DNA from: Lysinibacillus boronitolerans JCM 21713 = 10a = NBRC 103108
GTDB taxonomy: Bacteria > Bacillota > Bacilli > Bacillales_A > Planococcaceae
Reading direction: 5' to 3'
DNA: 64,000 bases
NCBI RefSeq assembly: GCF_000772935.1
Contig: NZ_JPVR01000074.1
Location: forward strand, 62,001 to 126,000
In this document: piece by piece, positions 54,599 to 62,872 of the stretch
How positions within the stretch are numbered: position 1 is the first letter of the stretch
Layout: every line of letters starts with the position of its first letter
Position numbers and translations under genes: made by a program
Notes under the pieces: model-generated
The model's input: the letters and a program-made list of their open reading frames with translations, nothing else
Databases searched by the model: none
Told to the model about the DNA's origin: nothing

Positions 54599-55453
54599 TT
54601 AATATATTTTCTGGTAAATTCTTTCGTTACCAGCAATTTCCCTATATTTTGAAATAACCTCTTCAAATCGTAATGTTTCTTTATCCCCTAAGCATAAAAA
54701 ACCTTCGTCACTTAAACTTTCATAAAATAATTGATGTACTTGGCTCTGCAACTTAGGCGAAAAATAAATAAGGACATTTCTACATAGGACAACATGAAAT
54801 TCATTAAATGAATGATCTGTTACTAAATTATGTTGAGCAAAAATAATATTTTTCAATAATGTTGGATGGAAGTAAGCATATTGATAATCTGTTTGATAGT
54901 ATTCTGAAAATGCATGGGCACCTCCAGCAAGCATATAGTTTTTTGTATATGCCTGCATCTTATGAATTGGAAAGGCTCCCTTCTTAGCTTTTTCTAATAC
55001 TTGCTCGTTCATATCCGTTGCATAAATAACAGACCTCTCTATAAGCCCCTCTTCCTGAAGCAAGATGGCCATAGAATATACTTCTTCACCTGTGGCACAC
55101 CCTGCATGCCAAATACGGATTTCCGGATATTCTCGTAAAACCGGGATGACTGTTTCACGAAAAGCCTTAAAAAAGCTAGGGTTACGGAACATCTCCGTTA
55201 CATTTATCGAAAAATCATTCAATATCTGCTCTAAAAATTCTTTATCATGTATGACCTTTTCTTGTACACGTGAAATCGTTGGGATGTTATTTATTCCCAT
55301 CCTATTGTAGATTCTACGCGAAATGGAAGAACGATTGTATTGGCGAAAATCATAGCCTGATAAACGATAAATAGCCTCAAGTAACAAATCTATTTCTAAA
55401 TTTGTTTGCTTATTTAATTGTATATTTTGCTCCAAAGGCTGAAATTGTTCCAT
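54599..55453 (-). CDS. CheR-type methyltransferase (RsbM-like)
   Basis: 284 residues. Small helical CheR N-domain (LLLEAIYRLSGYDFRQYNRSSISRRI) and SAM-binding domain with HAGCATGEEVYSMAIL, ATDMNEQVLEKA, and VLCRNVLIYFSP. No receptor-binding pentapeptide tail. It lies four bases after the hybrid kinase gene, so its substrate is probably that kinase, as RsbM methylates RsbK in B. cereus, rather than the chemoreceptors. Ribosome site AAGGGGAG within the kinase end. Confidence 0.86.
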   Translation of the reverse strand: MEQFQPLEQNIQLNKQTNLEIDLLLEAIYRLSGYDFRQYNRSSISRRIYNRMGINNIPTISRVQEKVIHDKEFLEQILNDFSINVTEMFRNPSFFKAFRETVIPVLREYPEIRIWHAGCATGEEVYSMAILLQEEGLIERSVIYATDMNEQVLEKAKKGAFPIHKMQAYTKNYMLAGGAHAFSEYYQTDYQYAYFHPTLLKNIIFAQHNLVTDHSFNEFHVVLCRNVLIYFSPKLQSQVHQLFYESLSDEGFLCLGDKETLRFEEVISKYREIAGNERIYQKIY

Positions 55454-55457
55454 GTCA

Positions 55458-58199
55458 TTAACTCCCCTTAGAAACCAACCATACTCTTAAAACGGATATT
55501 AATTGATCTAAATTCAATGGCTTACTAATATAATCAGATGCACCTGCCTGCAGTGATTTATCACGATCATTTTTCATCGCTTTAGCAGTCAATGCAATGA
55601 TTGGCAAATCGATACGTTTCATTTGCTGACGAATAATAGTCATCGCTTCATAGCCATCCATATTAGGCATCATTATATCCATTAGAACAAGATCGATATC
55701 TGGATTAGCCTGCAAGACCTCTAAACATTCTAGCCCATCTTTGGCAACTAGAATGTGCATGCCTCTTTTTTCTAATGCCGTTTTCAACGCATAAATATTA
55801 CGGTTATCATCATCAACTATTAAAATATTTTTCCCTTGAAACACCTCAACCTCATGTTGAAGGGCTTCTTCCATTGCTAATGGCTGCTCTTTTATTTGTT
55901 CCTCTTCCACCGTCGTAACAGCCACTTCGTTCATGGCAAGCTTTTGGCAATGCTCCTCTTCAATTCCATTTGGTAGGCTTGGAAGCGTTAACGTAAAGCT
56001 ACTACCTTGTCCTTCAGTACTTTGTAATGTAATCCAGCCACCAAGTAATTTTGCAAATTCCTTACAAATAGAAAGGCCAAGACCTGTTCCACCATATTTT
56101 CGGACCGTAGCTCCATCTGCTTGCTGGAATGATTCAAAAATCAGCTGGTGTTTGTCTTTTGGAATACCTATTCCTGTATCTGAAACAGTAATTTCTAGCC
56201 AATCCGTACTTATATCCTGCATATTGTTTGTTAGTTGTTGTGGTGCAAGCTGGTTAATATCTAATGTGACAGATCCCTGCTCAGTAAATTTAAAGGCATT
56301 CGATAATAAATTCTTTAAGATTTGCTGGAATCTCTTCTCATCCGTATAGAATACATCCACAACATGATCCGCCTTTGAAATATGGAATGCTAAGTTTTTC
56401 TTCATCGCAACTGGTGCAAAGGTATGTTCAATTTGCACAGGTACTTCGCTCATATTTACTTCATTAAAAATAATATCAAGCTTCCCTGCCTCAACTTTAG
56501 ATAAATCTAATATGTCATTGATTAGAGCAAGTAAGTCCTCTCCAGAAGAATGAATAACCTTAGCAAACTCTGCTTCCTCGTCAGTTAGGTTGTGTTGGCT
56601 ATTCTCTGCTAGCATCTCCGATAGGATTAGTATGCTATTTAAAGGTGTTCTTAATTCATGTGACATATTCGCTAAAAATTCGGATTTGTAATTGGAGTTA
56701 AGGATAAGCTGCTCTGCACTCTCTTCTAATTCCTTCTTCGCTTTCTCTAGCTCTCTTGATTTTGACTCTGCCTCTTTCGTGCGCTCTTCAAGCTGCTCAT
56801 TAATCATTGTCAGCTCTTCCGTCTGCATTTGTAATTCCTCAGATTGTGTCTGAAGCTCTTCTGATTGAACCTGTAATTCCTCAGTCATTGCTCTCGATTC
56901 ATTCAATAGACGAACAATTTCCATACGCCCTAAAACGCTATTCACTGTTAGCCCAAAGGTTTCAGTGACCTGTCTCACTAATTCTTGCTGTAACTTACTG
57001 AACTTAGCCATTGTCGCTATTTCAACAACCGCTATGACTTCATTTTCAAAAATGACAGGAATCAATAAAATATTTTGTGGTCTAATTTCACCTAATCCAG
57101 TTTTGATTAAACGATAATCTCGCGGAATATTATCGTAGAATAGTACTCTCTTTTCTAATGCACATTGACCGATTAACCCTTGTCCTATTTTGAAACTCTC
57201 CATACCAACACAATCATCCGTATCAGCAAAAGCAGCCTTTTTCACAAACTGTACTTGGTTCTCTGTTACTTCCCGAACATAAAATGCGCCAAGGGATGCT
57301 TGGGTTTTCTGTGCGACTTCTGATAGGAAGGTCTCCGCCAATTTGGTAATGGCCGAAATACCTTGATAATTTGTCACGATTTCAGCAACATTGCTTTGTA
57401 GCCATTCTCTCTTTTCGACTGACTCTAAGAGTATATTGGTTGCATTAGCAAGTTCATTCACTTCATCGTTTGTATTGACGTGGATTCTTCTCTTGAAATC
57501 ACCTTTAGTAGCTGCTATTTCTTGAATTGTTTGTGTTACTTCCGTTATCGTTTTTACAATGGAACGGGATATGCCACTTGCAATGGCAATGGCTATTGTA
57601 GAAACTAAAATTAAGATCCCAAATAAAGCACTTGTTAATCTACTATTTTGCTTGTCTAACTGTCTTACCTTCGCCTGTGTATAAGCATTTTCAGTGGCGC
57701 GGAATGAATCAAATAATTTGCGCATTTTCTCCATATCCTGACGGCCATTATCTACTCTAAAAAAATCATTTAATGCTTCTACATTATTATCCTTTTTAAG
57801 TTGAATAGTTGGTTCGCCTGAAGTTGCAATCCAATGTTCAATTGTTTCCTCTATCTCCTTCAATTTGTCCTGCTGAGTTGGTTTACCTTCCATTTGTTGA
57901 TAGAGCTCATTAAAATCTATTTTCCAATTTTCAGCTGCATTATCATAGGGTTCAAGATAACTTTGCTTACCTGTAATGATGAAAGCACGCTGACTCGATT
58001 CCATATCCAATATATATTTTTCAATTTCATTCGTTAAAGTTAGAACATTAGAATCATACTTAATAATAAAATTTCTTTCCTTTTGCAAAGATGTAATTTG
58101 ATTATTTAATATGACAACCGTCGCAAGTAAGCAAAGAATGATTACGATATAACCTAATGTAATCTTTGAGCGTATACCCATTTTTAATCTATTTAACAT
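55458..58199 (-). CDS. Hybrid sensor histidine kinase (RsbK-like)
   Basis: 913 residues: helix 1 (about 14-33), CHASE3 sensor (40-180), helix 2 (about 187-208), HAMP, GAF domain (about 285-425), coiled coil with QVQSEELQTQ repeats, HisKA with acceptor His in LANMSHELRTPLNS, HATPase_c with NLLSNAFKFT, DTGIGIP and GGTGLGLSI, and a C-terminal receiver with Asp in LVLMDIMMPNMDG. The same order is seen in B. cereus RsbK. Together with the CheR-like and RsbY-like genes it forms a stress-signalling module. Confidence 0.9.
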   Translation of the reverse strand: MLNRLKMGIRSKITLGYIVIILCLLATVVILNNQITSLQKERNFIIKYDSNVLTLTNEIEKYILDMESSQRAFIITGKQSYLEPYDNAAENWKIDFNELYQQMEGKPTQQDKLKEIEETIEHWIATSGEPTIQLKKDNNVEALNDFFRVDNGRQDMEKMRKLFDSFRATENAYTQAKVRQLDKQNSRLTSALFGILILVSTIAIAIASGISRSIVKTITEVTQTIQEIAATKGDFKRRIHVNTNDEVNELANATNILLESVEKREWLQSNVAEIVTNYQGISAITKLAETFLSEVAQKTQASLGAFYVREVTENQVQFVKKAAFADTDDCVGMESFKIGQGLIGQCALEKRVLFYDNIPRDYRLIKTGLGEIRPQNILLIPVIFENEVIAVVEIATMAKFSKLQQELVRQVTETFGLTVNSVLGRMEIVRLLNESRAMTEELQVQSEELQTQSEELQMQTEELTMINEQLEERTKEAESKSRELEKAKKELEESAEQLILNSNYKSEFLANMSHELRTPLNSILILSEMLAENSQHNLTDEEAEFAKVIHSSGEDLLALINDILDLSKVEAGKLDIIFNEVNMSEVPVQIEHTFAPVAMKKNLAFHISKADHVVDVFYTDEKRFQQILKNLLSNAFKFTEQGSVTLDINQLAPQQLTNNMQDISTDWLEITVSDTGIGIPKDKHQLIFESFQQADGATVRKYGGTGLGLSICKEFAKLLGGWITLQSTEGQGSSFTLTLPSLPNGIEEEHCQKLAMNEVAVTTVEEEQIKEQPLAMEEALQHEVEVFQGKNILIVDDDNRNIYALKTALEKRGMHILVAKDGLECLEVLQANPDIDLVLMDIMMPNMDGYEAMTIIRQQMKRIDLPIIALTAKAMKNDRDKSLQAGASDYISKPLNLDQLISVLRVWLVSKGS

Positions 58200-58383
58200 T
58201 TGGTTTTCCTACCCTTACCTTTCTTTTACTTTAATATTATTACTAGTATACATCTAAAAATAACTAATTTTATTCTCTTTTAGATTCTTAATAAAGAAAT
58301 TTTGCTGATTTTGTATTAATAAGTCTATGCATTTTTCATATACATTTTATATTGAACCATTTCGAATTAAGGAGAGAAAACAT

Positions 58384-59574
58384 GTGGATATTATCGTAAG
58401 GCCAGGAAATTCACTTTGGCAATTCAGTGAGGTATTTAAAATTCCTCTTCAACTCATTTTAGATTCTAATGAAAATATAAATCCCCAATTTTTAAGAGTT
58501 GGACAACGGGTCCGTATACCTGGTTTTGTGACCAACAACTATCAAATTAAACAAGGAGACTCTTTTTGGCAGATTGCCCAGAGCCGAAACCTTCCCCTAG
58601 TCGCCCTATTGCTTGTTAATCCTGATCTCAATCCAAATCGATTACAAATCGGTCAAATGATTCGCATACCCCAACGTATCACATGGCGTTTAGTTGAAGG
58701 TAAGCAAAATTACACCTATACCCATATGATGAACGATCTCAGAAAGCTCCTTGACGCATATCCTTTTCTTCATAGCTCTAACATTGGCAACTCCGTTTTA
58801 GGGAAAGAGCTACCTGAGCTTTCAATTGGCCATGGTGAAAAACGTGTACACTATAATGGCTCCTTCCATGCGAACGAATGGATTACTACACCTATTATTC
58901 TAACATTTTTAAATGACTATTTGCTCGCCCTCACCAATCAAAGTAGTATTCGTGGAATTTCTCCATTTTCTCTTTATCAGCAAACATTCCTTTCTATCGT
59001 ACCTATGGTAAATCCTGATGGAGTAGATTTAGTAATACAAGGCCCACCAAATGATGAAGCATTAAGAAATCAACTAATTGCATGGAATAATGATAGCGCT
59101 GATTTTTCTGGCTGGAAAGCAAACATTCATGGAATTGATTTAAATGACCAATTCCCTGCCAAATGGGAGCTTGAAAGTGCCCGTAATCCAAAAACCCCAG
59201 GGCCAAGAGATTATGGTGGGGAAAGACCGTTATCAGAACCTGAAGCCATTGCAATGGCTGATTTGACCAAGCAACGTGATTTTTCAAGAGTATTAGCCTT
59301 TCATACACAGGGACGCGTTATCTATTGGGGCTTTGAAAATCTAGAGCCCCCCGAATCAGAGGTTCTTGTAAATGAATTTAGTAGAGTAAGTGGCTATGAG
59401 CCCATTCAATCTGCTGGAAGCTATGCTGGTTATAAGGATTGGTTTATTCAGGATTGGCGTAGACCAGGCTTCACCGTTGAATTAGGAAGTGGTACAAATC
59501 CTTTGCCAATCAGTCAGTTCCATGACATTTACGAGGAGTCTTTAGGGATTTTCCTTGCTGCATTGTATATGTAA
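58384..59574 (+). CDS. Gamma-D-glutamyl-L-diamino acid endopeptidase I-like (LysM x2 + M14 peptidase)
   Basis: 396 residues. Two LysM peptidoglycan-binding modules (2-47 and 50-95), then an M14 zinc carboxypeptidase-like domain with Zn ligands in SFHANEW and AFHTQG and the catalytic Glu in FTVELGSG. This is the plan of the B. sphaericus sporulation endopeptidase I and B. subtilis YqgT, which cut gamma-D-Glu-diamino acid bonds in cell-wall peptides. The start is a GTG at 58384, behind AAGGAGAG. No signal peptide, fitting an intracellular/spore enzyme. Confidence 0.9.
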   Translation: MDIIVRPGNSLWQFSEVFKIPLQLILDSNENINPQFLRVGQRVRIPGFVTNNYQIKQGDSFWQIAQSRNLPLVALLLVNPDLNPNRLQIGQMIRIPQRITWRLVEGKQNYTYTHMMNDLRKLLDAYPFLHSSNIGNSVLGKELPELSIGHGEKRVHYNGSFHANEWITTPIILTFLNDYLLALTNQSSIRGISPFSLYQQTFLSIVPMVNPDGVDLVIQGPPNDEALRNQLIAWNNDSADFSGWKANIHGIDLNDQFPAKWELESARNPKTPGPRDYGGERPLSEPEAIAMADLTKQRDFSRVLAFHTQGRVIYWGFENLEPPESEVLVNEFSRVSGYEPIQSAGSYAGYKDWFIQDWRRPGFTVELGSGTNPLPISQFHDIYEESLGIFLAALYM

Positions 59575-59584
59575 AAAGAATAGT

Positions 59585-59643
59585 CGAACTCCATTCGCTA
59601 AGAAATTGTCCTTATGGGCTTTTTAGCGAATGGAGTTTTTTTA
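59585..59643 (+). terminator. Terminator of the endopeptidase gene
   Basis: AACTCCATTCGCTAA (59587-59601) / TTAGCGAATGGAGTT (59623-59637), perfect 15-bp stem with T7. Confidence 0.93.
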
Positions 59644-59688
59644 TAGGAAGGTCTCATCATCATTGTAAAAAAAGGGGAATAAATTACT

Positions 59689-59738
59689 TTGACAGGTAGA
59701 GTAATGTTTGCTATTATTACTCTGACAGATAGAGCAAT
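59689..59738 (+). promoter_or_regulatory. Promoter and PadR-type operator
   Basis: -35 TTGACA (59689-59694), 17-base spacer, -10 TATTAT (59712-59717). Around the -10 lies an inverted repeat AGAGTAAT (59698-59705) / ATTACTCT (59716-59723). In addition TGACAGGTAGAGTAAT (59690-59705) recurs as TGACAGATAGAGCAAT (59723-59738), 33 bp apart. A site for the PadR protein encoded directly downstream is likely. Confidence 0.75.
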
Positions 59739-59757
59739 AAAATAAAGTAGGTGACTT

Positions 59758-60087
59758 ATGGTTCGCAGTGATATTATCCGAGGACATTTGGATTCGATTA
59801 TTTTACGGTTAATTTCAGAAAAAGATCGTTATGGCTACGAAATTTCTCAGGAAATAAGTCTCCGTACAAACAATCGGTTTCAAATAAAGGAAGCAACTTT
59901 GTATGCTGTTTTTCAACGTCTCGAAAAAAAGGAAATTATTGAAGCCTATTATGGAGATGTCTCACATGGAGGCAAAAGAAAGTATTACCGTATTACCTCA
60001 TTAGGTAAGGCCTATTTAAATGAGCTAGTGAAAGAATGGTCGGAAGTAAAGGAAATAATCGATTTATTTATGGAGGGCTTAGAATGA
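59758..60087 (+). CDS. PadR-family transcriptional regulator
   Basis: 109-residue winged-helix repressor of the short PadR class: GHLDSIILRLISEKDRYGYEIS (helix 1-2), IKEATLYAVFQRLEKKEIIEAYYGD (recognition helix), wing KRKYYRITSLGKAYL. Its stop overlaps the next start (ATGA), forming an operon with a HAAS protein and a multi-2TM protein. Probably represses its own operon through the repeats at 59690-59738. Confidence 0.92.
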   Translation: MVRSDIIRGHLDSIILRLISEKDRYGYEISQEISLRTNNRFQIKEATLYAVFQRLEKKEIIEAYYGDVSHGGKRKYYRITSLGKAYLNELVKEWSEVKEIIDLFMEGLE

Positions 60088-60491
60088 AAAGAATAAAAAA
60101 CCATATTGATGAGCTTTTTAAAGACATTCCTCGAAATAACGAAACGGAAATGGTTAAACAAGAAATCATTGAAAATCTTGAAGAAAAGGTATTTTACTTG
60201 ATGGACCAAGGTAAAGAACAAGAGGATGCCATTAATAAAGCCATCGTAGAATTTGGGGATATTGAAGACTTAAAGCACGAATTGGGTGTTAAAGAGCCAG
60301 CAAAGAAAAACATGGCCAAATTAAACTTAGAGTTCTCGATTTGGGGTAGTGCCTTAATCATTGCATTTTTTATTTTTATTAATCTTTATTACACACCACA
60401 CACTATTTGGGCGATCTATCCGATTTTCGCAATACTTTGGTGGCCTTTATCAATGTACTTTGTGTGGTCCCGTAAGAAATGGGGTGAATGA
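60084..60491 (+). CDS. HAAS-domain protein with one 2TM unit
   Basis: 135 residues. HAAS helical domain (1-70: NHIDELFKDIPRNNETEMVKQEIIENLEEKV ... AINKAIVEFGDIEDL) that commonly pairs with PadR, then two membrane helices carrying the motif IWAIYPIFAILWWPLSMYF. ATG 60084 overlaps the PadR stop. The 2TM motif recurs four times in the next protein. Its stop in turn overlaps the next start region. Confidence 0.85.
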   Translation: MKRIKNHIDELFKDIPRNNETEMVKQEIIENLEEKVFYLMDQGKEQEDAINKAIVEFGDIEDLKHELGVKEPAKKNMAKLNLEFSIWGSALIIAFFIFINLYYTPHTIWAIYPIFAILWWPLSMYFVWSRKKWGE

Positions 60492-60493
60492 AC

Positions 60494-61150
60494 ATGAGGA
60501 ACTTTATTAACTTTTCTATAGCAGGGAGCTTGATGACAATGGTTTTTTTAGGAATTGTTAATTATACGACATCTCCTCAAACAATGTGGTTTGTATATCC
60601 ATGCTTATTGCTACTACTTTGGCCCATTACTTTATTCTTTATGGCTAAAAAATTGTATAAACAATACTCCATTGTTTGTAGTGCCTTGATTATTGCGTTT
60701 CTAATAATTGAAAATTATATTTACGCACCCAATCATTTATGGTTTGTCTACGCTATTTATCCAATTATCTGGTGGCCCATCCTTATGTATTTAGATGAAA
60801 AGGCTAAAACATTAAAAACAGCACTAATTGGGTGTGCTTCTACAATCATCTATTACACTATACTGAATATAATTGTATCTCCTCAATACCCTTGGGCAAT
60901 CTATCCTACCTTTTTAGTGATATGGTGGCCTCTAGCTTTATATCACGCGCAACGAAAAACCTTTGTAGCATTCTCCGTTACAGCTACGATACTAATTAGT
61001 ATCTTTTTCATTACCGTAAATGTTGTTTCTTCACCAAGCGTTATATGGGCGATCTACCCTATTTTTATTACACTATGGTGGCCTCTAAGTATGTATTTTT
61101 ATGTGTATAAAAGAAGAATGTATCATGCTTCCTTTGCGAAACGCTTGTAA
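60494..61150 (+). CDS. Membrane protein of four tandem 2TM units
   Basis: 218 residues made of four repeats of about 52 residues, each two membrane helices around the pattern W-x-x-YP-x6-WP: MWFVYPCLLLLLWPI, LWFVYAIYPIIWWPI, PWAIYPTFLVIWWPL, IWAIYPIFITLWWPL. The last is nearly identical to the unit in the preceding HAAS protein, so it probably arose by tandem duplication. ATG 60494 has GGGGTG seven bases upstream; ATG 60488 overlaps the previous stop. Function unknown; perhaps a signal or bacteriocin-type stress sensor module with PadR. Confidence 0.8.
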   Translation: MRNFINFSIAGSLMTMVFLGIVNYTTSPQTMWFVYPCLLLLLWPITLFFMAKKLYKQYSIVCSALIIAFLIIENYIYAPNHLWFVYAIYPIIWWPILMYLDEKAKTLKTALIGCASTIIYYTILNIIVSPQYPWAIYPTFLVIWWPLALYHAQRKTFVAFSVTATILISIFFITVNVVSSPSVIWAIYPIFITLWWPLSMYFYVYKRRMYHASFAKRL

Positions 61151-61232
61151 GAAGGTTTAGTATGTAAAACAATAAAAAATTCATTCAATAAAATAATTCT
61201 ACACTTGGTACCATTCATTTAATTGCTATATA

Positions 61233-61247
61233 ATTTAATTATTAAAT
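61233..61247. promoter_or_regulatory. Candidate operator of the MarR regulator at its own gene
   Basis: Perfect 15-bp palindrome ATTTAATTATTAAAT, about 20 bases upstream of the MarR-family start. Its core TTTAAT-N-ATTAAA is also the centre of the 55-bp palindrome at 61751-61805. Confidence 0.6.
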
Positions 61248-61267
61248 ATTTTAGCGGACGTGATTAT

Positions 61268-61675
61268 ATGGCAGAAAACCTAGACAATGTAGAAATTATT
61301 ATGAAAGAAATGCTAGAAATACAGCAGAAGTCGAAAATGTTTGTAGATCTTTTATCTGAAGGAGAAGCGTTATCACAAAACCAATTAATATTGCTTCTTC
61401 AGCTAAAAATAAATAATGGGATGAAGGCAACAGAAATTGCTGAATTCTTTAGTGTAACACCCGGAGCTGTAACTTCCATGTGCGATAAACTGGAAAAACT
61501 AGGACTCATACAACGAATTAGAGAAAATAATGATCGACGTGTGGTCAAAATGGCTTTAACCAATACTGGTGACATGAAGGTCCAAGAAATCTTTTTAAAG
61601 TTTTCTCAGGATAAACTCATAGACATGGCTAACATCTTACGCGAAGTAAATCAATTAATGAATAAAATTTTTTAG
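61268..61675 (+). CDS. MarR-family transcriptional regulator
   Basis: 135 residues: dimerisation helices, winged helix with MKATEIAEFFSVTPGAVTSMCDKLEKLGLIQRIRENNDRRVVKMALT (wing DRR motif). ATG 61268 has only a weak GGACGTGA ahead; the frame extends 15 codons into the palindrome and is unlikely. Closed by its own terminator, it probably regulates itself and the following operon, since both upstream regions share TTTAAT-N-ATTAAA. The ligand is unknown. Confidence 0.87.
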   Translation: MAENLDNVEIIMKEMLEIQQKSKMFVDLLSEGEALSQNQLILLLQLKINNGMKATEIAEFFSVTPGAVTSMCDKLEKLGLIQRIRENNDRRVVKMALTNTGDMKVQEIFLKFSQDKLIDMANILREVNQLMNKIF

Positions 61676-61704
61676 GATTTCAATTTGCTGAAATCCTTTT
61701 TTTA
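61670..61704 (+). terminator. Terminator of the MarR gene
   Basis: AGGATTTCA (61674-61682) / TGAAATCCT (61689-61697) followed by TTTTTTT. Confidence 0.9.
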
Positions 61705-61750
61705 TTGCTCATTTTTAGGCAATGTTTGTTCTTGACAAATAGAAGTCACA

Positions 61751-61805
61751 TATAATTTAATTAATATATATTTTAATAATTAAAATATATATTAATTAAA
61801 TTATA
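61751..61805. repeat. Perfect 55-bp A/T palindrome
   Basis: Two 27-base arms (61751-61777 and 61779-61805) are exact reverse complements around the single base at 61778; every base is A or T. It ends five bases before the ribosome site of the bactofilin-like gene. The centre TTTTAAT-A-ATTAAAA contains the motif found before the MarR gene. Likely a high-affinity operator, possibly also able to extrude as a cruciform. Confidence 0.9.
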
Positions 61806-61819
61806 ATGAGGTGACTTTT

Positions 61820-62479
61820 ATGTTTCAAAAACACCGAACCCTTACACTAACAAATGGCACGATTAAACATTTGGATGCTGATTATGAACAATTAAACATT
61901 CGAGGAGTTGTATCGTTACATCAAGAATTACACTTAAAAAAAGTATCCACTCATGGTCATAGCTCCTTCTATTATCCAGTTACAGCACAGATATTTAATA
62001 GCTCTGGCTCGTGTAAGTTAAAGGATGATTGCCAGATCGGAGAACTTACAAATGCCGGGAATATTAAAATACGTAATGGTTTTATCCAAAAAATCAATAG
62101 TTCTGGAAAGCTAGTGGTTGAGGAGAAATTACAGAGCGAGCAATTTGATGCCATTGGGATAGTCAAGGCTGTGGAAATAACCGCTCATCACTTTCATTTG
62201 AAGTTATCGGGAGAGAGCAAAATTGACAGGTTAAGGGCTGAAAATGTGGTAATAGAAAAGGATAGAATAACCCTTCTTCCGTTATTTAAGAAAATATTAC
62301 GTTGTCACACTGTAAGTGGAAAACACCTACAATTATCTAATACAAATGCAGAGTTTGTGGAAGGTGAAGTTGTCCATGTTGGGGAAAATAGTGTGATCAG
62401 GTCACTTTACTATACGGATAATTATTCGATAGCTGCCAGTTCAAAGGTGCATCATATTATACGGAGGGAAAAAGAATGA
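61820..62479 (+). CDS. Bactofilin-like beta-repeat protein
   Basis: 219 residues of short alternating beta strands without signal or membrane segment (NGTIKHLDADYEQLNIRGVV, NSSGSCKLKDDCQIGELTNAGNIKIR, NSSGKLVVEEKLQSEQF). The near-regular spacing of hydrophobic residues suggests a right-handed beta-helix like bactofilins (polymer-forming cytoskeletal proteins), but the match is not certain. ATG 61820 follows GAGGTG. Coupled by ATGA overlap to a small membrane protein, and located behind the 55-bp palindrome. Confidence 0.6.
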   Translation: MFQKHRTLTLTNGTIKHLDADYEQLNIRGVVSLHQELHLKKVSTHGHSSFYYPVTAQIFNSSGSCKLKDDCQIGELTNAGNIKIRNGFIQKINSSGKLVVEEKLQSEQFDAIGIVKAVEITAHHFHLKLSGESKIDRLRAENVVIEKDRITLLPLFKKILRCHTVSGKHLQLSNTNAEFVEGEVVHVGENSVIRSLYYTDNYSIAASSKVHHIIRREKE

Positions 62480-62757
62480 TACTTCTAAAAATGCTAAAGA
62501 CCTTTTTTTGCTCATTAGCTTTAGTGGTATTATCTGTACTTTACGTTGGATTACTTTTAAGCGCTGGCTTATCCATACTCGCTGGCTTTTTACGAACATT
62601 TGGAGTCGATCAAATTAAAATGGGTATTTGGTATGGCGTAGACCTTCCTGTTATGTTTAGCATCCCCTTTGCCCTGTTAGTAGCACTACTGTTGTTCTTT
62701 TGTGCCACATATATTAAACGTTCTATTGTTTTTTGTTTGTCAATTATTCGTAAATAG
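62476..62757 (+). CDS. Small membrane protein coupled to the bactofilin-like gene
   Basis: 93 residues with two clear hydrophobic segments (about 8-40 and 58-82) and a basic C-terminus. Start ATG overlaps the previous stop (ATGA). Family not recognised; coupling suggests it anchors or partners the upstream protein at the membrane. Confidence 0.72.
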   Translation: MILLKMLKTFFCSLALVVLSVLYVGLLLSAGLSILAGFLRTFGVDQIKMGIWYGVDLPVMFSIPFALLVALLLFFCATYIKRSIVFCLSIIRK

Positions 62758-62762
62758 AGCAA

Positions 62763-62805
62763 TAAAAAGTAAGCATATTTTCTGGATAGAATATGCTTAC
62801 TCTCA
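62763..62805 (-). terminator. Terminator for the ankyrin gene
   Basis: AGTAAGCATATT (62768-62779) / AATATGCTTACT (62790-62801), perfect 12-bp stem; T5 on the minus strand (TTTTTATTG). Confidence 0.8.
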
Positions 62806-62872
62806 TCGACTTTTAAATTGAATAGCAGGAAGCTCATTTAATAAGTTGATTCATCATTTTATCAGTAGCTTA

